This document shows positions 1 to 6,303 of a DNA stretch of 7,118 nt, in pieces. Each line of letters opens with the position of its first letter. Position 1 is the first letter of the stretch. The translations under genes were made by a program, and so were the position numbers. The stretch covers positions 1 through 7,118 of the forward strand of contig JAKART010000111.1 in NCBI GenBank assembly GCA_021819255.1, written 5' to 3'. The DNA comes from Acidobacteriota bacterium (GTDB lineage Bacteria > Acidobacteriota > Terriglobia > Terriglobales > Acidobacteriaceae). The notes under the pieces were generated by a model, which was not told where the DNA came from, did no database searches, and saw nothing but the letters and a program-made list of their open reading frames with translations.

Positions 1-166
1 CGTGGCTGAATTTCGAGCCTTGAATTCCAGTGCGGTAGGGAAATCCAAGTGCCGGTCCAGCCTCTGCCAGCATCAGCACCACACGCTCGATGCTGTTCTG
101 CTCGGCTTCCGAAAGCGGCTCATACCAGCCTTTGAACTCGTCCGAGACCTCCGCCTCGTAAGCCAT
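1..166 (-). CDS. HigB/RelE-family (Gp49-like) toxin, N-terminal part, runs off left edge
   Basis: This is the first 55 codons of a gene that continues past the left edge. It starts at an ATG (complement of 164-166) with no stop in the visible frame. The protein begins MAYEAEVSDEFKGWYEPLSE and continues through a segment reading LMLAEAGPALGFPY and GSKFSH. That layout (xVSDEFxxWYExL, a helix, then GPxLGxPY and a GSK/R-x-x-H strand) is the N-terminal half of the PF05973 / HigB-like group of RelE-superfamily toxins, which are ribosome-dependent mRNA interferases usually of about 100-120 residues. The catalytic C-terminal half is outside the window. In HigBA-type modules the toxin precedes an XRE-family antitoxin, so the antitoxin is expected to the left; this is inference. 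No Shine-Dalgarno is evident, and a palindrome lies 5 bases upstream of the ATG. It is probably inside an integrated element (see the tRNA fragment at 560-603). Confidence 0.85.
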   Translation of the reverse strand, partial: MAYEAEVSDEFKGWYEPLSEAEQNSIERVVLMLAEAGPALGFPYRTGIQGSKFSH

Positions 167-171
167 GAATG

Positions 172-195
172 AAATATACCATCAATGTTATATTT
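172..195 (-). promoter_or_regulatory. 24-bp palindromic operator/promoter of the toxin gene
   Basis: Two 11-bp arms, AAATATACCAT and ATGTTATATTT, are separated by CA and are complementary at 10 of 11 positions. The element is AT-rich in GC-rich surroundings, ends 5 bases before the toxin ATG, and contains TATAAC and TATATT, which could act as -10 boxes on the minus strand. Type II toxin-antitoxin operons are normally autoregulated by the antitoxin binding such a palindrome over the promoter, so an operator is the natural reading. The binding protein is not visible in the window. Confidence 0.7.
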
Positions 196-212
196 GAGCT
201 GATAATTTTAGG

Positions 213-247
213 TTCCCGCCAGAACCCGGAATTGGAGCCGGGCGGAA
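213..247. repeat. Small GC-rich inverted repeat
   Basis: CCCGG (225-229) pairs with CCGGG (238-242) around an 8-base loop, with partial outer pairing of TTCC (213-216) and GGAA (244-247). It lies behind the toxin operator. No T-tract follows on either strand, so it is not called a terminator. Its role is unknown. Confidence 0.35.
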
Positions 248-267
248 CGGGAGGTGAGGGAATTATG

Positions 268-351
268 AAAGCAGTACGCACGGGCGCGCGAGCGTTGCCG
301 GATTTCTATTTGCTTTTATCGTTGCCAGAATTAAAGCAGTACGCGCGGGCG
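268..351 (+). repeat. Pair of 19-bp direct repeats
   Basis: AAAGCAGTACGCRCGGGCG occurs at 268-286 and 333-351 with one mismatch (A or G at the R). Similarity extends a few bases upstream as GAATTA. The copies are 65 bp apart and lie between the toxin operator and the tRNA-Glu fragment. I see no convincing gene in 196-559. Repeats near the end of an integrated element can be recombinase or accessory-factor binding sites, but nothing in the sequence proves this. Confidence 0.6.
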
Positions 352-559
352 AGGAAGGGGCGGGCGGATAACAGCCAGATCCCCGGACAATTCAGACACC
401 CCAAAACAGCGTGACGCTATCGTGACAACTTGGCTTCCAAACCTCGCCCCCGGACGCAAACCCTGCAACTGGAAAAAATGGCGGAACGCCGCGCCAGCAT
501 TGGCGACTTCCGAATCTTGCCACACACAGTCAAACTCTGCAATCTGGCCCCGGACCCTA

Positions 560-603
560 CTTTCACGGCGGTAACACGGGTTCAAATCCCGTCGGGGATG
601 CCA
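560..603 (+). pseudogene. 3' half of tRNA-Glu(UUC); probable integration attachment site (att)
   Basis: From 560 the sequence reads as a bacterial tRNA-Glu from the anticodon loop to the 3' end. It has loop CTTTCAC (560-566, anticodon TTC at 562-564), stem GGCGG (567-571), variable TAAC, T-arm ACGGG-TTCAAAT-CCCGT (576-592), acceptor strand CGGGGAT (593-599), discriminator G and encoded CCA (601-603). The 5' half is absent. The five bases before the loop (CCCTA) cannot form the required CCGCC stem, and no D-arm precedes them. The abrupt break at the anticodon loop is what tyrosine-integrase elements leave at their distal end, where the tRNA 3' part is duplicated. By that logic the element lies to the left, with an intact tRNA-Glu beyond its far end, and native chromosome lies to the right. 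The fragment cannot itself yield a tRNA. Confidence 0.85.
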
Positions 604-662
604 ATCGTATCCGCAAGCTAAGAGCGATTCCTTCTCATGCTTGGTCTGCTGGGCTGTTCCGG

Positions 663-693
663 GCGCCGTTCTCCAGATGGAGGCCGGCGCTTT
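663..693 (+). terminator. Terminator-like hairpin, likely the old tRNA-Glu terminator
   Basis: GCGCCG (663-668) pairs perfectly with CGGCGC (685-690). An inner CTCCA/TGGAG stem (671-675 with 678-682) extends the hairpin, and TTT follows at 691-693. The T-tract is short, so termination strength is uncertain. Its position 60 bases after the CCA end of the tRNA-Glu fragment suggests that it ended the tRNA transcript before the gene was split from its 5' half. Confidence 0.5.
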
Positions 694-1107
694 CCAGTCG
701 CGACCCGGAATGGCTGTGCCGCGCCCCCGTCGTGGTGGTGCTCGAGTTTGTCACCGTCTTTGACAGGCTTTTGAGCGGCTGTGCGTTGGCGAGAAAAAAA
801 GGGTCAGGGAAACGAAACCTGAGTCGCCGTTGTGACTGACGGGCCTCCGTTGGATTGAGGAGCAGGCGATCACTCCCCGCGACCCCGGCTGCCTCAAACG
901 CCTTTTAGGAACTTCATTTCGACGAGAAACGCAAATTCTTGCATATCGAAAGCTGGACAAGGCATTAACCTGAATCATATCAACGGCATAGATTTGGTCA
1001 CTGAGATGCAGCCTGTTCAACAGAACCCCCAGTTGGCTATTTCATCCTCAGTTTCGTTACAAGGCGACGCCCCAGCTTCTGAGGGCGATTCCCCAACGGA
1101 CGGGTTC

Positions 1108-1127
1108 CCGGCAGGATCGCCTGCCGG
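1108..1127 (+). repeat. Perfect 8-bp-stem hairpin in the leader of the PEP-CTERM gene
   Basis: CCGGCAGG (1108-1115) and CCTGCCGG (1120-1127) are perfectly complementary around the loop ATCG. The hairpin is 80 bases upstream of the 1208 start codon, with no T-tract after it. In RNA it would be a stable leader stem, possibly for mRNA stability or as a protein site. No known riboswitch class is recognisable around it. Confidence 0.5.
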
Positions 1128-1207
1128 ACGGAAGGGAAGCGGCCCCGCACGCTTCTGCTGGGCATGCACAAGCACGGTGAAGGTGTGATCGGAACGGAGA
1201 GTGTCTC

Positions 1208-1930
1208 ATGAAGTCAACTCGTTTTTCGATGTTTCTTGCTTCAGCCGCGATGATCCTGATTGCGGCACCCAAAGCCAAAGCCGACAGCTACAGTTTTGGG
1301 ACGCTGGACGTGACCATCTGGAACGGAACTTATGGCAGCGGAGTTACGGATATTGCAACGTCGGCTTCCCAGCCAACCATAAGCCCAATTGGAACCTATA
1401 CTTACGATGGGCCGTTGAACTTTGTCAACGACAGCGGAAATAACTCATCTGGCTCAAACAACACGTTCCTGGATTTCTTCAACAGCAACGGCTCCACGAA
1501 CTATCTCAGTGATCTGACAGCGGTTTCTGGCGATAGCGTGAGTACTCTGGAAAACCTGATCATGAGTTCGTCGGGCGAAACAACACCCACCGCGATCAAC
1601 ACCTACATGTTGATTACGGGTACGATCGACGGGTCTGCCGGAGAGATGGTCACGCTCTCCTCGGATGATGGATCAAGCCTGTACGTCAACGGTTCGACCT
1701 TGATCTCGATGGCGGGACCCCAGAGTCAGAGGACCGAATCAGCCATGCTCCCCACCGGCAGCAATCCATTCTCCTTGGTCTACGTCGAATCGAATGGCGC
1801 TCCTGCCGTGCTGCAGATGTCCGTGACTCCGGAACCGACTTCATTGCTGCTGCTCGGTACCGGACTGCTCGGTCTGGCGCTGGCCATCTCCCGCAAGGCC
1901 AGGCAGAAGCCGGGCTTCATGGCGCGTTGA
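1208..1930 (+). CDS. Secreted PEP-CTERM sorting-domain protein with PA14-like motif
   Basis: This is a 240-aa exported protein. Residues 1-25 are a signal peptide (Lys/Arg start, hydrophobic core, cleavage probably after AKA at 25). The Ser/Asn/Thr-rich body is typical of extracellular proteins. DDGSSLYVNG (153-162) followed by FSLVYVESNGAPAVLQMSV (188-206) resembles the end of a PA14/fibro-slime-type beta-barrel, often a carbohydrate-binding module. The C-terminus is a textbook exosortase signal: PEP at 208-210, a hydrophobic helix LLLLGTGLLGLALAI (213-227), then a basic tail RKARQK. Such tails are cleaved by a membrane exosortase (EpsH family), and these proteins usually occur in EPS-producing species. 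The start is supported by GGAG at 1196-1199, 8 bases before the ATG. No exosortase is in the window. The specific ligand or role is unknown. The convergent neighbour is the amidohydrolase. Confidence 0.9.
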   Translation: MKSTRFSMFLASAAMILIAAPKAKADSYSFGTLDVTIWNGTYGSGVTDIATSASQPTISPIGTYTYDGPLNFVNDSGNNSSGSNNTFLDFFNSNGSTNYLSDLTAVSGDSVSTLENLIMSSSGETTPTAINTYMLITGTIDGSAGEMVTLSSDDGSSLYVNGSTLISMAGPQSQRTESAMLPTGSNPFSLVYVESNGAPAVLQMSVTPEPTSLLLLGTGLLGLALAISRKARQKPGFMAR

Positions 1931-2259
1931 AACTGCACCCAGATCTGTTGCAGAAAGCTGTCGTCTTGTGGACGGGCCTTTGCGGGCTCCTTCCCCAAAC
2001 CCGCCCGGGTTCGGGCAGGTGAGCTGCAGGTCCGCTCGCGTGTTTGAGGAGGGCATGGCAGGCTCGCCATGCCTTCCTGCACGAAGGCAAGCATGGCGGA
2101 GACGGGCTGCGCGAAGCACGGATTCGGGGATCTGAGCCGCATGGACGTTCAGCACGGACGGAGGGTCTTTCGGGCTGAGAGAGATGCGTCCTCCGGACGG
2201 CTTCGCCAGCGGGGCTGAATCGGCAGGATCCGGAGCGCAGGCGCCGCGGCAGTCGACCC
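1931..2259. other. Intergenic region between convergent genes
   Basis: This 329-bp gap separates two genes pointing at each other. Several overlapping minus-strand frames cross it but have no recognisable domains and are Arg/Ser/Pro-rich artefacts of GC-rich DNA. It contains a GCCCG-GGTT-CGGGC stem-loop (2003-2016) and the much stronger hairpin at 2047-2078. No tRNA, promoter or mobile element is apparent. Confidence 0.5.
2047..2078. repeat. Strong 13-bp-stem inverted repeat between convergent genes
   Basis: AGGAGGGCATGGC (2047-2059) pairs with GCCATGCCTTCCT (2066-2078) around the loop AGGCTC, all Watson-Crick except one G-T. It lies 116 bases after the PEP-CTERM stop. No run of Ts follows on either strand, so it is not a standard intrinsic terminator. 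It could still act as a bidirectional 3'-end stabiliser for both convergent transcripts, or be a REP-like chromosomal repeat. Only one copy is seen here. Confidence 0.6.
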
Positions 2260-3120
2260 CTATGACATCTGGGCTGGTTGGCCCTCTGCGGCGAGTTTGT
2301 AGAACCGCATAGCATTGAGTCCAAAGATCTTCTGCTCAGCGGCTTCCATCCATGCGGGCGAGAGAAGCTCCCGCAGCGCGTGAATCACCTGGTCGTAACT
2401 GCCCGCCTTCAGGCACACTGGCCAATCACTGCCAAACATGACGCGATCAGGACCAAAGCAGGCCATGACGTGGTCGACATAGGGTTGCAGATCAGGCACC
2501 GACCAGTGATCGTGATTTGCCTCCGTGATCATGCCGGAGAGCTTGCAGAAGACGTTGCGATGCTCTGCGACCTCGGCGATGAGAGACTTCCAGGGATGCA
2601 GTTTTAGAGCGCGAATCTCTGGCTTGGAGAGATGATCGATCGTTCCGCGTAGACCGGGAACAGCCTCCAGCGCCTGGATGACAGAAGGAAGGTGGCGGGG
2701 GTAGATGCAGAAGTCAAACGGGAAATCAGCCTCGGCGAGGATGCGAAGAGATTCCATGACCTGTGGCCGCAGAATCCATCGGTCGTCGGCAAGATCCTGA
2801 AGCATGGGCCGGATGCCTGCAAATAGCGGGTGCTTTCTTTTGTTTTCAAACTCTCGCAGGAAGCCGGGACTGTCGAGATCAAGCCAGCCGACAACGCCCG
2901 CTACGGTTGGCTCGCCGGCAGCCAGTTCAAGCAAGAAGTCTGTTTCGTCCTTTGTCTGCGCGGCCTGGACCAGGATGGTGCGATCGATTCCATGTTGCTG
3001 AAGCAGCGGCCGCAGATCGGATGGCAGATAATCGCGGCAGAGGACGGGCACAGACGGAGTCATCCAATGGTAATCTCCGCGATTGACCTTCCAATAATGC
3101 TGGTGACTATCGATTCTCAT
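2260..3120 (-). CDS. Amidohydrolase family 2 protein (COG3618, L-fuconolactonase-like)
   Basis: This is a 286-aa metal-dependent hydrolase of the PF04909 TIM-barrel family. It opens MRIDSHQHYW, giving the HxH metal motif at His6/His8. It continues with GIRPMLQD (102-109), IDHLSKP (His163), FCKLSG (191-196) and FGSDWPV (Asp232), and ends with the family-typical FGLNAMRFYKL. These are the ordered metal/catalytic landmarks of the group that includes L-fucono- and L-rhamnono-lactonases, which open sugar lactones in the cytoplasm. The actual substrate cannot be read from sequence. No signal peptide is present. I chose the ATG at 3118-3120 because AGGA lies 6 bases upstream and the family begins right at this point. 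In-frame ATGs further upstream (3136-3138 and 3157-3159, the latter adding 13 residues) have poorer ribosome sites. It lies 256 bp downstream of the SLBB gene and may have its own promoter. A sugar-lactone role near EPS genes is only suggestive. Confidence 0.88.
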   Translation of the reverse strand: MRIDSHQHYWKVNRGDYHWMTPSVPVLCRDYLPSDLRPLLQQHGIDRTILVQAAQTKDETDFLLELAAGEPTVAGVVGWLDLDSPGFLREFENKRKHPLFAGIRPMLQDLADDRWILRPQVMESLRILAEADFPFDFCIYPRHLPSVIQALEAVPGLRGTIDHLSKPEIRALKLHPWKSLIAEVAEHRNVFCKLSGMITEANHDHWSVPDLQPYVDHVMACFGPDRVMFGSDWPVCLKAGSYDQVIHALRELLSPAWMEAAEQKIFGLNAMRFYKLAAEGQPAQMS

Positions 3121-3280
3121 CGCAGGTCCTGAACTCATCGATCCCGAGCCGGAAGGCATTGCCTGTGGAACGGGAGTACTGCAAAGCCTTTTCGCGCGGA
3201 TGGGGCTTCTGAGGCGCGCCGGCTACGCTGCTTTCATGCCAGGCCGGCTGGTAAGCGTACCCGAGACCTGGGAGTTGGTG

Positions 3281-3313
3281 AAAAAGCCGCGAGCACCAAG
3301 CTCTCGATATGGC
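3281..3313 (-). terminator. Possible terminator of the SLBB gene
   Basis: On the minus strand, GCC and CGAG pair with CTCG and GGC around a loop, with a small internal bulge, followed immediately by TTTTT (3285-3281). It begins about 64 bases past the SLBB stop codon and before the amidohydrolase start. The stem is short and interrupted, so this is tentative. If real, the amidohydrolase is transcribed separately. Confidence 0.35.
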
Positions 3314-3376
3314 ACTCCACCTGCACGGAAAGGGCTTCAGTTCGCAGCCACAGCGGTGACGGGTGCTGCATCGAGT

Positions 3377-6280
3377 TTATGGCAAGAACGCAAGTACGGT
3401 AGCTCCCAAAGCGAAATTCGAGAAAAGCTGCGAGTATTCCATGATGCCATACAGAGCGGATGGCTTATAGGTCTTCTCCGGGGCCATGATCGTGTCCCCT
3501 GGATACAATTTGATGTCATCAAACCTGTCGCTCCACAGCCCCTTGTTGGGCAAATAGCCGATGACCTCGCCGTTGGCTCGGATGAGGAACTGCTGCTTGC
3601 GGTCTGCGTTGACGGTGAGGCCTCCGGCCATGCGGAGATAGTCGCCCACCTTGCGTCCGGAGATATACAGGAAGGAGTTCTGATCATCGACAGCGCCCAC
3701 CACGTTTACCGTGGCCGGCACTGACGGAACCAGGAACTGGTCGCCGTCGCGTAAGACAATGTCGGGGATGCCGGCCGTGCCGCGGCTGTTGGGCTTGAAG
3801 TTCAAAACGATGCGTCCGGTGGCGCGGATCTGGCGGAGGCTAGCGATCAGGTTGGCTTCATTGAGCTGCGCTACATTGCCTCCGGCCAGGTTTTGAGCCG
3901 CCGCCGGAGAGGCGGCTGCCGCCATGTTGCTGCGCTGAATCTGCATGCTCAGGCTCTGCACATACTCGTCAATACGCACCTGCTGCATCGCCCGGGTGGA
4001 CTCGCGCGTGAAGTCCGATCCGTAGAGGTACGCATCCGGCGTCAGGCCGCCGGCATGCTCGACCAGTTGGCGCAGCGTCTCGCCTGGCCTTACGGAGTAC
4101 ACTCCGGGGTGCGCAAACTCTCCGCTCAACTTCACCAGCATAGTCTGCTGCGTGATTGGCACCTTGACGTCCGCCTGAGAGAAGATGGTGACTACGTCGC
4201 CCGCATCCAGTTCCAGGTCCTGGGAGCTATCGTGGTCCAGCACCAGTTTGCCCAGGTCAAAGGGTACTAACTCCGTCTGGAGCGTCTTTGGATTCTGGCG
4301 CTGGATGACAGCGTAGCTCCAGTCAATTGCCGGAGCGAGCTGGCTTACTTGGGTACGTTGCGCAGGCGGTGGCGCGGTCCCTTGAACCTGCAACTCCTGC
4401 TCGGCTACAGAGGAACTGCTCGATCGTTGCTGTGCCGTTAGCGGTTGGCCGTTCTTGCCCATCGCCGGAGCGAAAGCGTCGGTCTGCGATCCATAGCCTC
4501 CCATCGCCTGCCCATAGGCTCCCTCCTGCTGCCCATAGGCTCCACCCTGCTGCCCATAGGCTCCCTCCTGCTGCCCATAGGCTCCACCCTGCTGCCCATT
4601 GGGGCTCATGCTGTAGATGCTCTGCGGGGCTCCGTTTGCGCCCTGCGATGATCCTTGGTAGCTGGCGCCGGGCGGCGGAAACTGCAGTTTGACAGGTTGG
4701 TTGTCGTTTGGTTGGCGCATCAAACCAAGCGACGGAACCGGTTCAAACTCCGGTGCAGGAAGGCCGAGTTGGGCGCGCTTCCACCAGTAGTCTCGGGTGA
4801 TCAGCGACTGCTGATCCGGGATCAGATCGCTCAGCCTCATCCCCGGGCGCCAGGCAAACCGGCCCGGATTGGCGACATTGCCGCGCAGCATCACCGTCTT
4901 CTCATAAGCCGGAAGGATGGGGAGGACGCGGACCAGCTCGCCGTCGGCCAGGGGCGTCTCGAGACCCTTGGCATCGTCGCCTACTTCCATGGCGGATCGG
5001 TCTTGATGGTCCGCTGTACGCTCTATGGAGATACGCGTCTTGGCTGCTACCGCGGTAACTCCACCCGCGTCCGCGATTAACTCGCCCAAATCCTCTGGGG
5101 ACTCGCTTGCAGCCGCATCTCCCGAGGGGTTCGTCCGCAGTCTCTTTCCCTGGCTGCTCCGCGGCTTTGGGGGCAGAGCGTTGCGCATCTCATAGATCGC
5201 CGGGTTTCGGACGCTGCCCGTGATCGCCGCCTGCGGACCAACCGGTGGAATGAAGATAACGTCGCCAGGCAACAGGCTAACGTCCTTCGATTTGTCTCCG
5301 TGTACCAGCAACATGTAGAGATCGAAGTCCGTGACCGTCTGTCCGCCGCGGCGCAGTTCGATATGCCGCATGGAGCCTTCAACGGAGGGCCCGCCGCTGG
5401 CAAACAGCGCATCCACCAGCGTACTGAGAGAACTGACCGTATACACGCCAGGGCGCCGGGCCTGGCCGGTGACGTAGACCTGGATGGAGCGGATCTGCCC
5501 GATGTTGGCGAAGAGATCAAAGTTCTTGTAGACCCTTCCGATCGCCTGGCGTAGATGTTTGTCCAGGTCCGAATAGGGAAGGCCGGCAACATGGACTGGC
5601 CCCACCTGGGGAAGGTAGACTTCTCCCGAGCGATCCACCTGCACGTTGTCCTGGAAGTTGACCTGTCCCCAGGTTCGGATGCGTAGTTCATCTCCCGGCC
5701 CGATGACGTAATTCGATGGAACCGGAGCCATGCTTAGCGGGGCAAAGGTGGAGGGCACTTGGCGGAAGAGGTTGGCGCCGTAGATGGGCAGCACCTGCCC
5801 GGTGGTGGATGCGATGAACTTTTGGAATTCGGTAAGAGGCTCGGGTGGCAGCACGATCATGGCTGGTGTTGAATTTGCCTGGCCCAGCCTGCCCAAATCG
5901 CTGTAGTTCCCGGTCGGGTTCTGCGTGGCCCCCAGACCCATGGTTCCCAGCGCCCCCACGGTTCCCATCCCTCCAAGAAGGGGCGAGGTTTGCGGCCCAA
6001 CGGCGGTTTGGCCTTGAGCCTGCGCTGCACACTCCGCTGTTGTCGCCATCATCGGATCGGTGCAGTCGACCGAGGTGGAGGGCTGGCCGCTTTCCTGGTA
6101 ACCCGACAGTGGCAATTGCTGCGCAGTCGCAGCGATTCCCAGCGAGGAGATCAGGAGGAAACCCCCAAATAGCCTAGCAGTACGGGGAAAGAGAACGGTG
6201 CAAATACTCGTGGAACCGGGGCCGGAGAAACTACGGCCCTTGAAAGACGGAGACTCACCCATTTGGTCCGAGTCTACCAT
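3377..6280 (-). CDS. Multi-SLBB polysaccharide biosynthesis/export protein (Wza-like)
   Basis: This 967-aa protein is probably the outer-membrane/periplasmic export channel for exopolysaccharide. Residues 33-53 look like a signal peptide (RTARLFGG, a hydrophobic core, cleavage near ATA-QQ) after an unusually long N-region. There is no lipobox Cys, unlike classical Wza. A Poly_export domain (PF02563) spans about 188-262, starting YVIGPGDELRIRTWGQ. SLBB-like domains (PF10531) follow at about 265-345 (VTGQARRPGVYTV), 352-455 (ITGSVRNPAIYEM), 463-500 (LRGNVANPGRFAW), 714-763 (LSGEFAHPGVYSV) and 856-910. A Gly/Gln/Tyr-rich linker covers about 540-640. The end YGIMEYSQLFSNFALGATV is hydrophobic and could be the membrane-spanning segment. 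It is over twice the length of Wza (about 380 aa) but in the range of long SLBB proteins. The start is uncertain: ATG at 6280 or the one six codons in (6262), neither with a good Shine-Dalgarno. No kinase or glycosyltransferase genes are in the window. Confidence 0.92.
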   Translation of the reverse strand: MVDSDQMGESPSFKGRSFSGPGSTSICTVLFPRTARLFGGFLLISSLGIAATAQQLPLSGYQESGQPSTSVDCTDPMMATTAECAAQAQGQTAVGPQTSPLLGGMGTVGALGTMGLGATQNPTGNYSDLGRLGQANSTPAMIVLPPEPLTEFQKFIASTTGQVLPIYGANLFRQVPSTFAPLSMAPVPSNYVIGPGDELRIRTWGQVNFQDNVQVDRSGEVYLPQVGPVHVAGLPYSDLDKHLRQAIGRVYKNFDLFANIGQIRSIQVYVTGQARRPGVYTVSSLSTLVDALFASGGPSVEGSMRHIELRRGGQTVTDFDLYMLLVHGDKSKDVSLLPGDVIFIPPVGPQAAITGSVRNPAIYEMRNALPPKPRSSQGKRLRTNPSGDAAASESPEDLGELIADAGGVTAVAAKTRISIERTADHQDRSAMEVGDDAKGLETPLADGELVRVLPILPAYEKTVMLRGNVANPGRFAWRPGMRLSDLIPDQQSLITRDYWWKRAQLGLPAPEFEPVPSLGLMRQPNDNQPVKLQFPPPGASYQGSSQGANGAPQSIYSMSPNGQQGGAYGQQEGAYGQQGGAYGQQEGAYGQAMGGYGSQTDAFAPAMGKNGQPLTAQQRSSSSSVAEQELQVQGTAPPPAQRTQVSQLAPAIDWSYAVIQRQNPKTLQTELVPFDLGKLVLDHDSSQDLELDAGDVVTIFSQADVKVPITQQTMLVKLSGEFAHPGVYSVRPGETLRQLVEHAGGLTPDAYLYGSDFTRESTRAMQQVRIDEYVQSLSMQIQRSNMAAAASPAAAQNLAGGNVAQLNEANLIASLRQIRATGRIVLNFKPNSRGTAGIPDIVLRDGDQFLVPSVPATVNVVGAVDDQNSFLYISGRKVGDYLRMAGGLTVNADRKQQFLIRANGEVIGYLPNKGLWSDRFDDIKLYPGDTIMAPEKTYKPSALYGIMEYSQLFSNFALGATVLAFLP
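4484..4588 (-). repeat. 21-bp tandem repeat encoding GGAYGQQ/EGAYGQQ heptads
   Basis: Residues 565-599 of the SLBB protein are five consecutive heptads: GGAYGQQ, EGAYGQQ, GGAYGQQ, EGAYGQA and a degenerate MGGYGSQ. At DNA level the first four units (4505-4588) are nearly identical 21-mers that alternate between two variants (GGT GGA versus GAG GGA at the unit start). The larger repeated unit is therefore 42 bp, implying a recent duplication of a pair. The repeat stays in frame and lies in a flexible linker between SLBB domains, so copy number can vary without breaking the gene. Confidence 0.9.
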
Positions 6281-6303
6281 GTGAACTACGGAGGAAAAGC
6301 GCA

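Larger units (their letters stand above)
604..1207. other. ~600-bp stretch without a convincing gene
   Basis: Open frames here (for example minus 751-1020 and plus 994-1188) have no recognisable domain, are rich in Arg/Ser/Pro, and lack good ribosome sites. The stretch holds a terminator-like hairpin (663-693) and a short TGTCA/TGACA hairpin (749-765). A 5-bp TCAGG/CCTGA stem (804-822) is followed on the minus strand by CCC and seven Ts (800-794), which would be a weak minus-strand terminator with no obvious gene to serve. A strong hairpin lies at 1108-1127. The right part is presumably the promoter and 5' leader of the PEP-CTERM gene, but I cannot place a promoter with confidence. Confidence 0.5.

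Noticed and set aside
379..385. ATCCCCG, the exact complement of the tRNA-Glu acceptor strand at 593-599, possibly the missing 5' half
   Set aside because: Nothing after it matches a tRNA-Glu D-arm or the CCGCC anticodon stem, and it is over 170 bp from the fragment. A 7-base match is easily chance.
995..1010. Sigma-54-like GG-N10-GC spacing (TGGTCACTGAGATGCA) upstream of the PEP-CTERM gene
   Set aside because: Only the invariant dinucleotides and a few other positions match. Such spacing arises often by chance in GC-rich DNA, although PEP-CTERM genes can be sigma-54 controlled.
751..1020. Minus-strand 89-codon open frame
   Set aside because: It starts at a non-ATG codon, has an Arg/Ser-rich composition, shows no domain and has no ribosome site. 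It lies in the putative leader region of the opposite-strand gene.
1917..2324. Minus-strand 135-codon frame, with overlapping 120- and 104-codon frames, in the convergent gap
   Set aside because: They overlap both neighbouring genes and each other, are rich in Arg/Pro/Ser, and have no recognisable motif. They are typical of GC-rich non-coding DNA.
3200..3724. Plus-strand 174-codon open frame
   Set aside because: Most of it is antisense to the 3' part of the SLBB gene, and no domain is visible.
4484..4588. Tandem repeats considered as a CRISPR array
   Set aside because: The units are contiguous 21-mers with no spacers, and they are in frame within a coding region.
5077..5691. Minus-strand 204-codon frame inside the SLBB gene
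   Set aside because: It is another frame of the Poly_export/SLBB coding region, with Arg/Ser-rich nonsense sequence. The 967-residue frame carries the recognisable domains.
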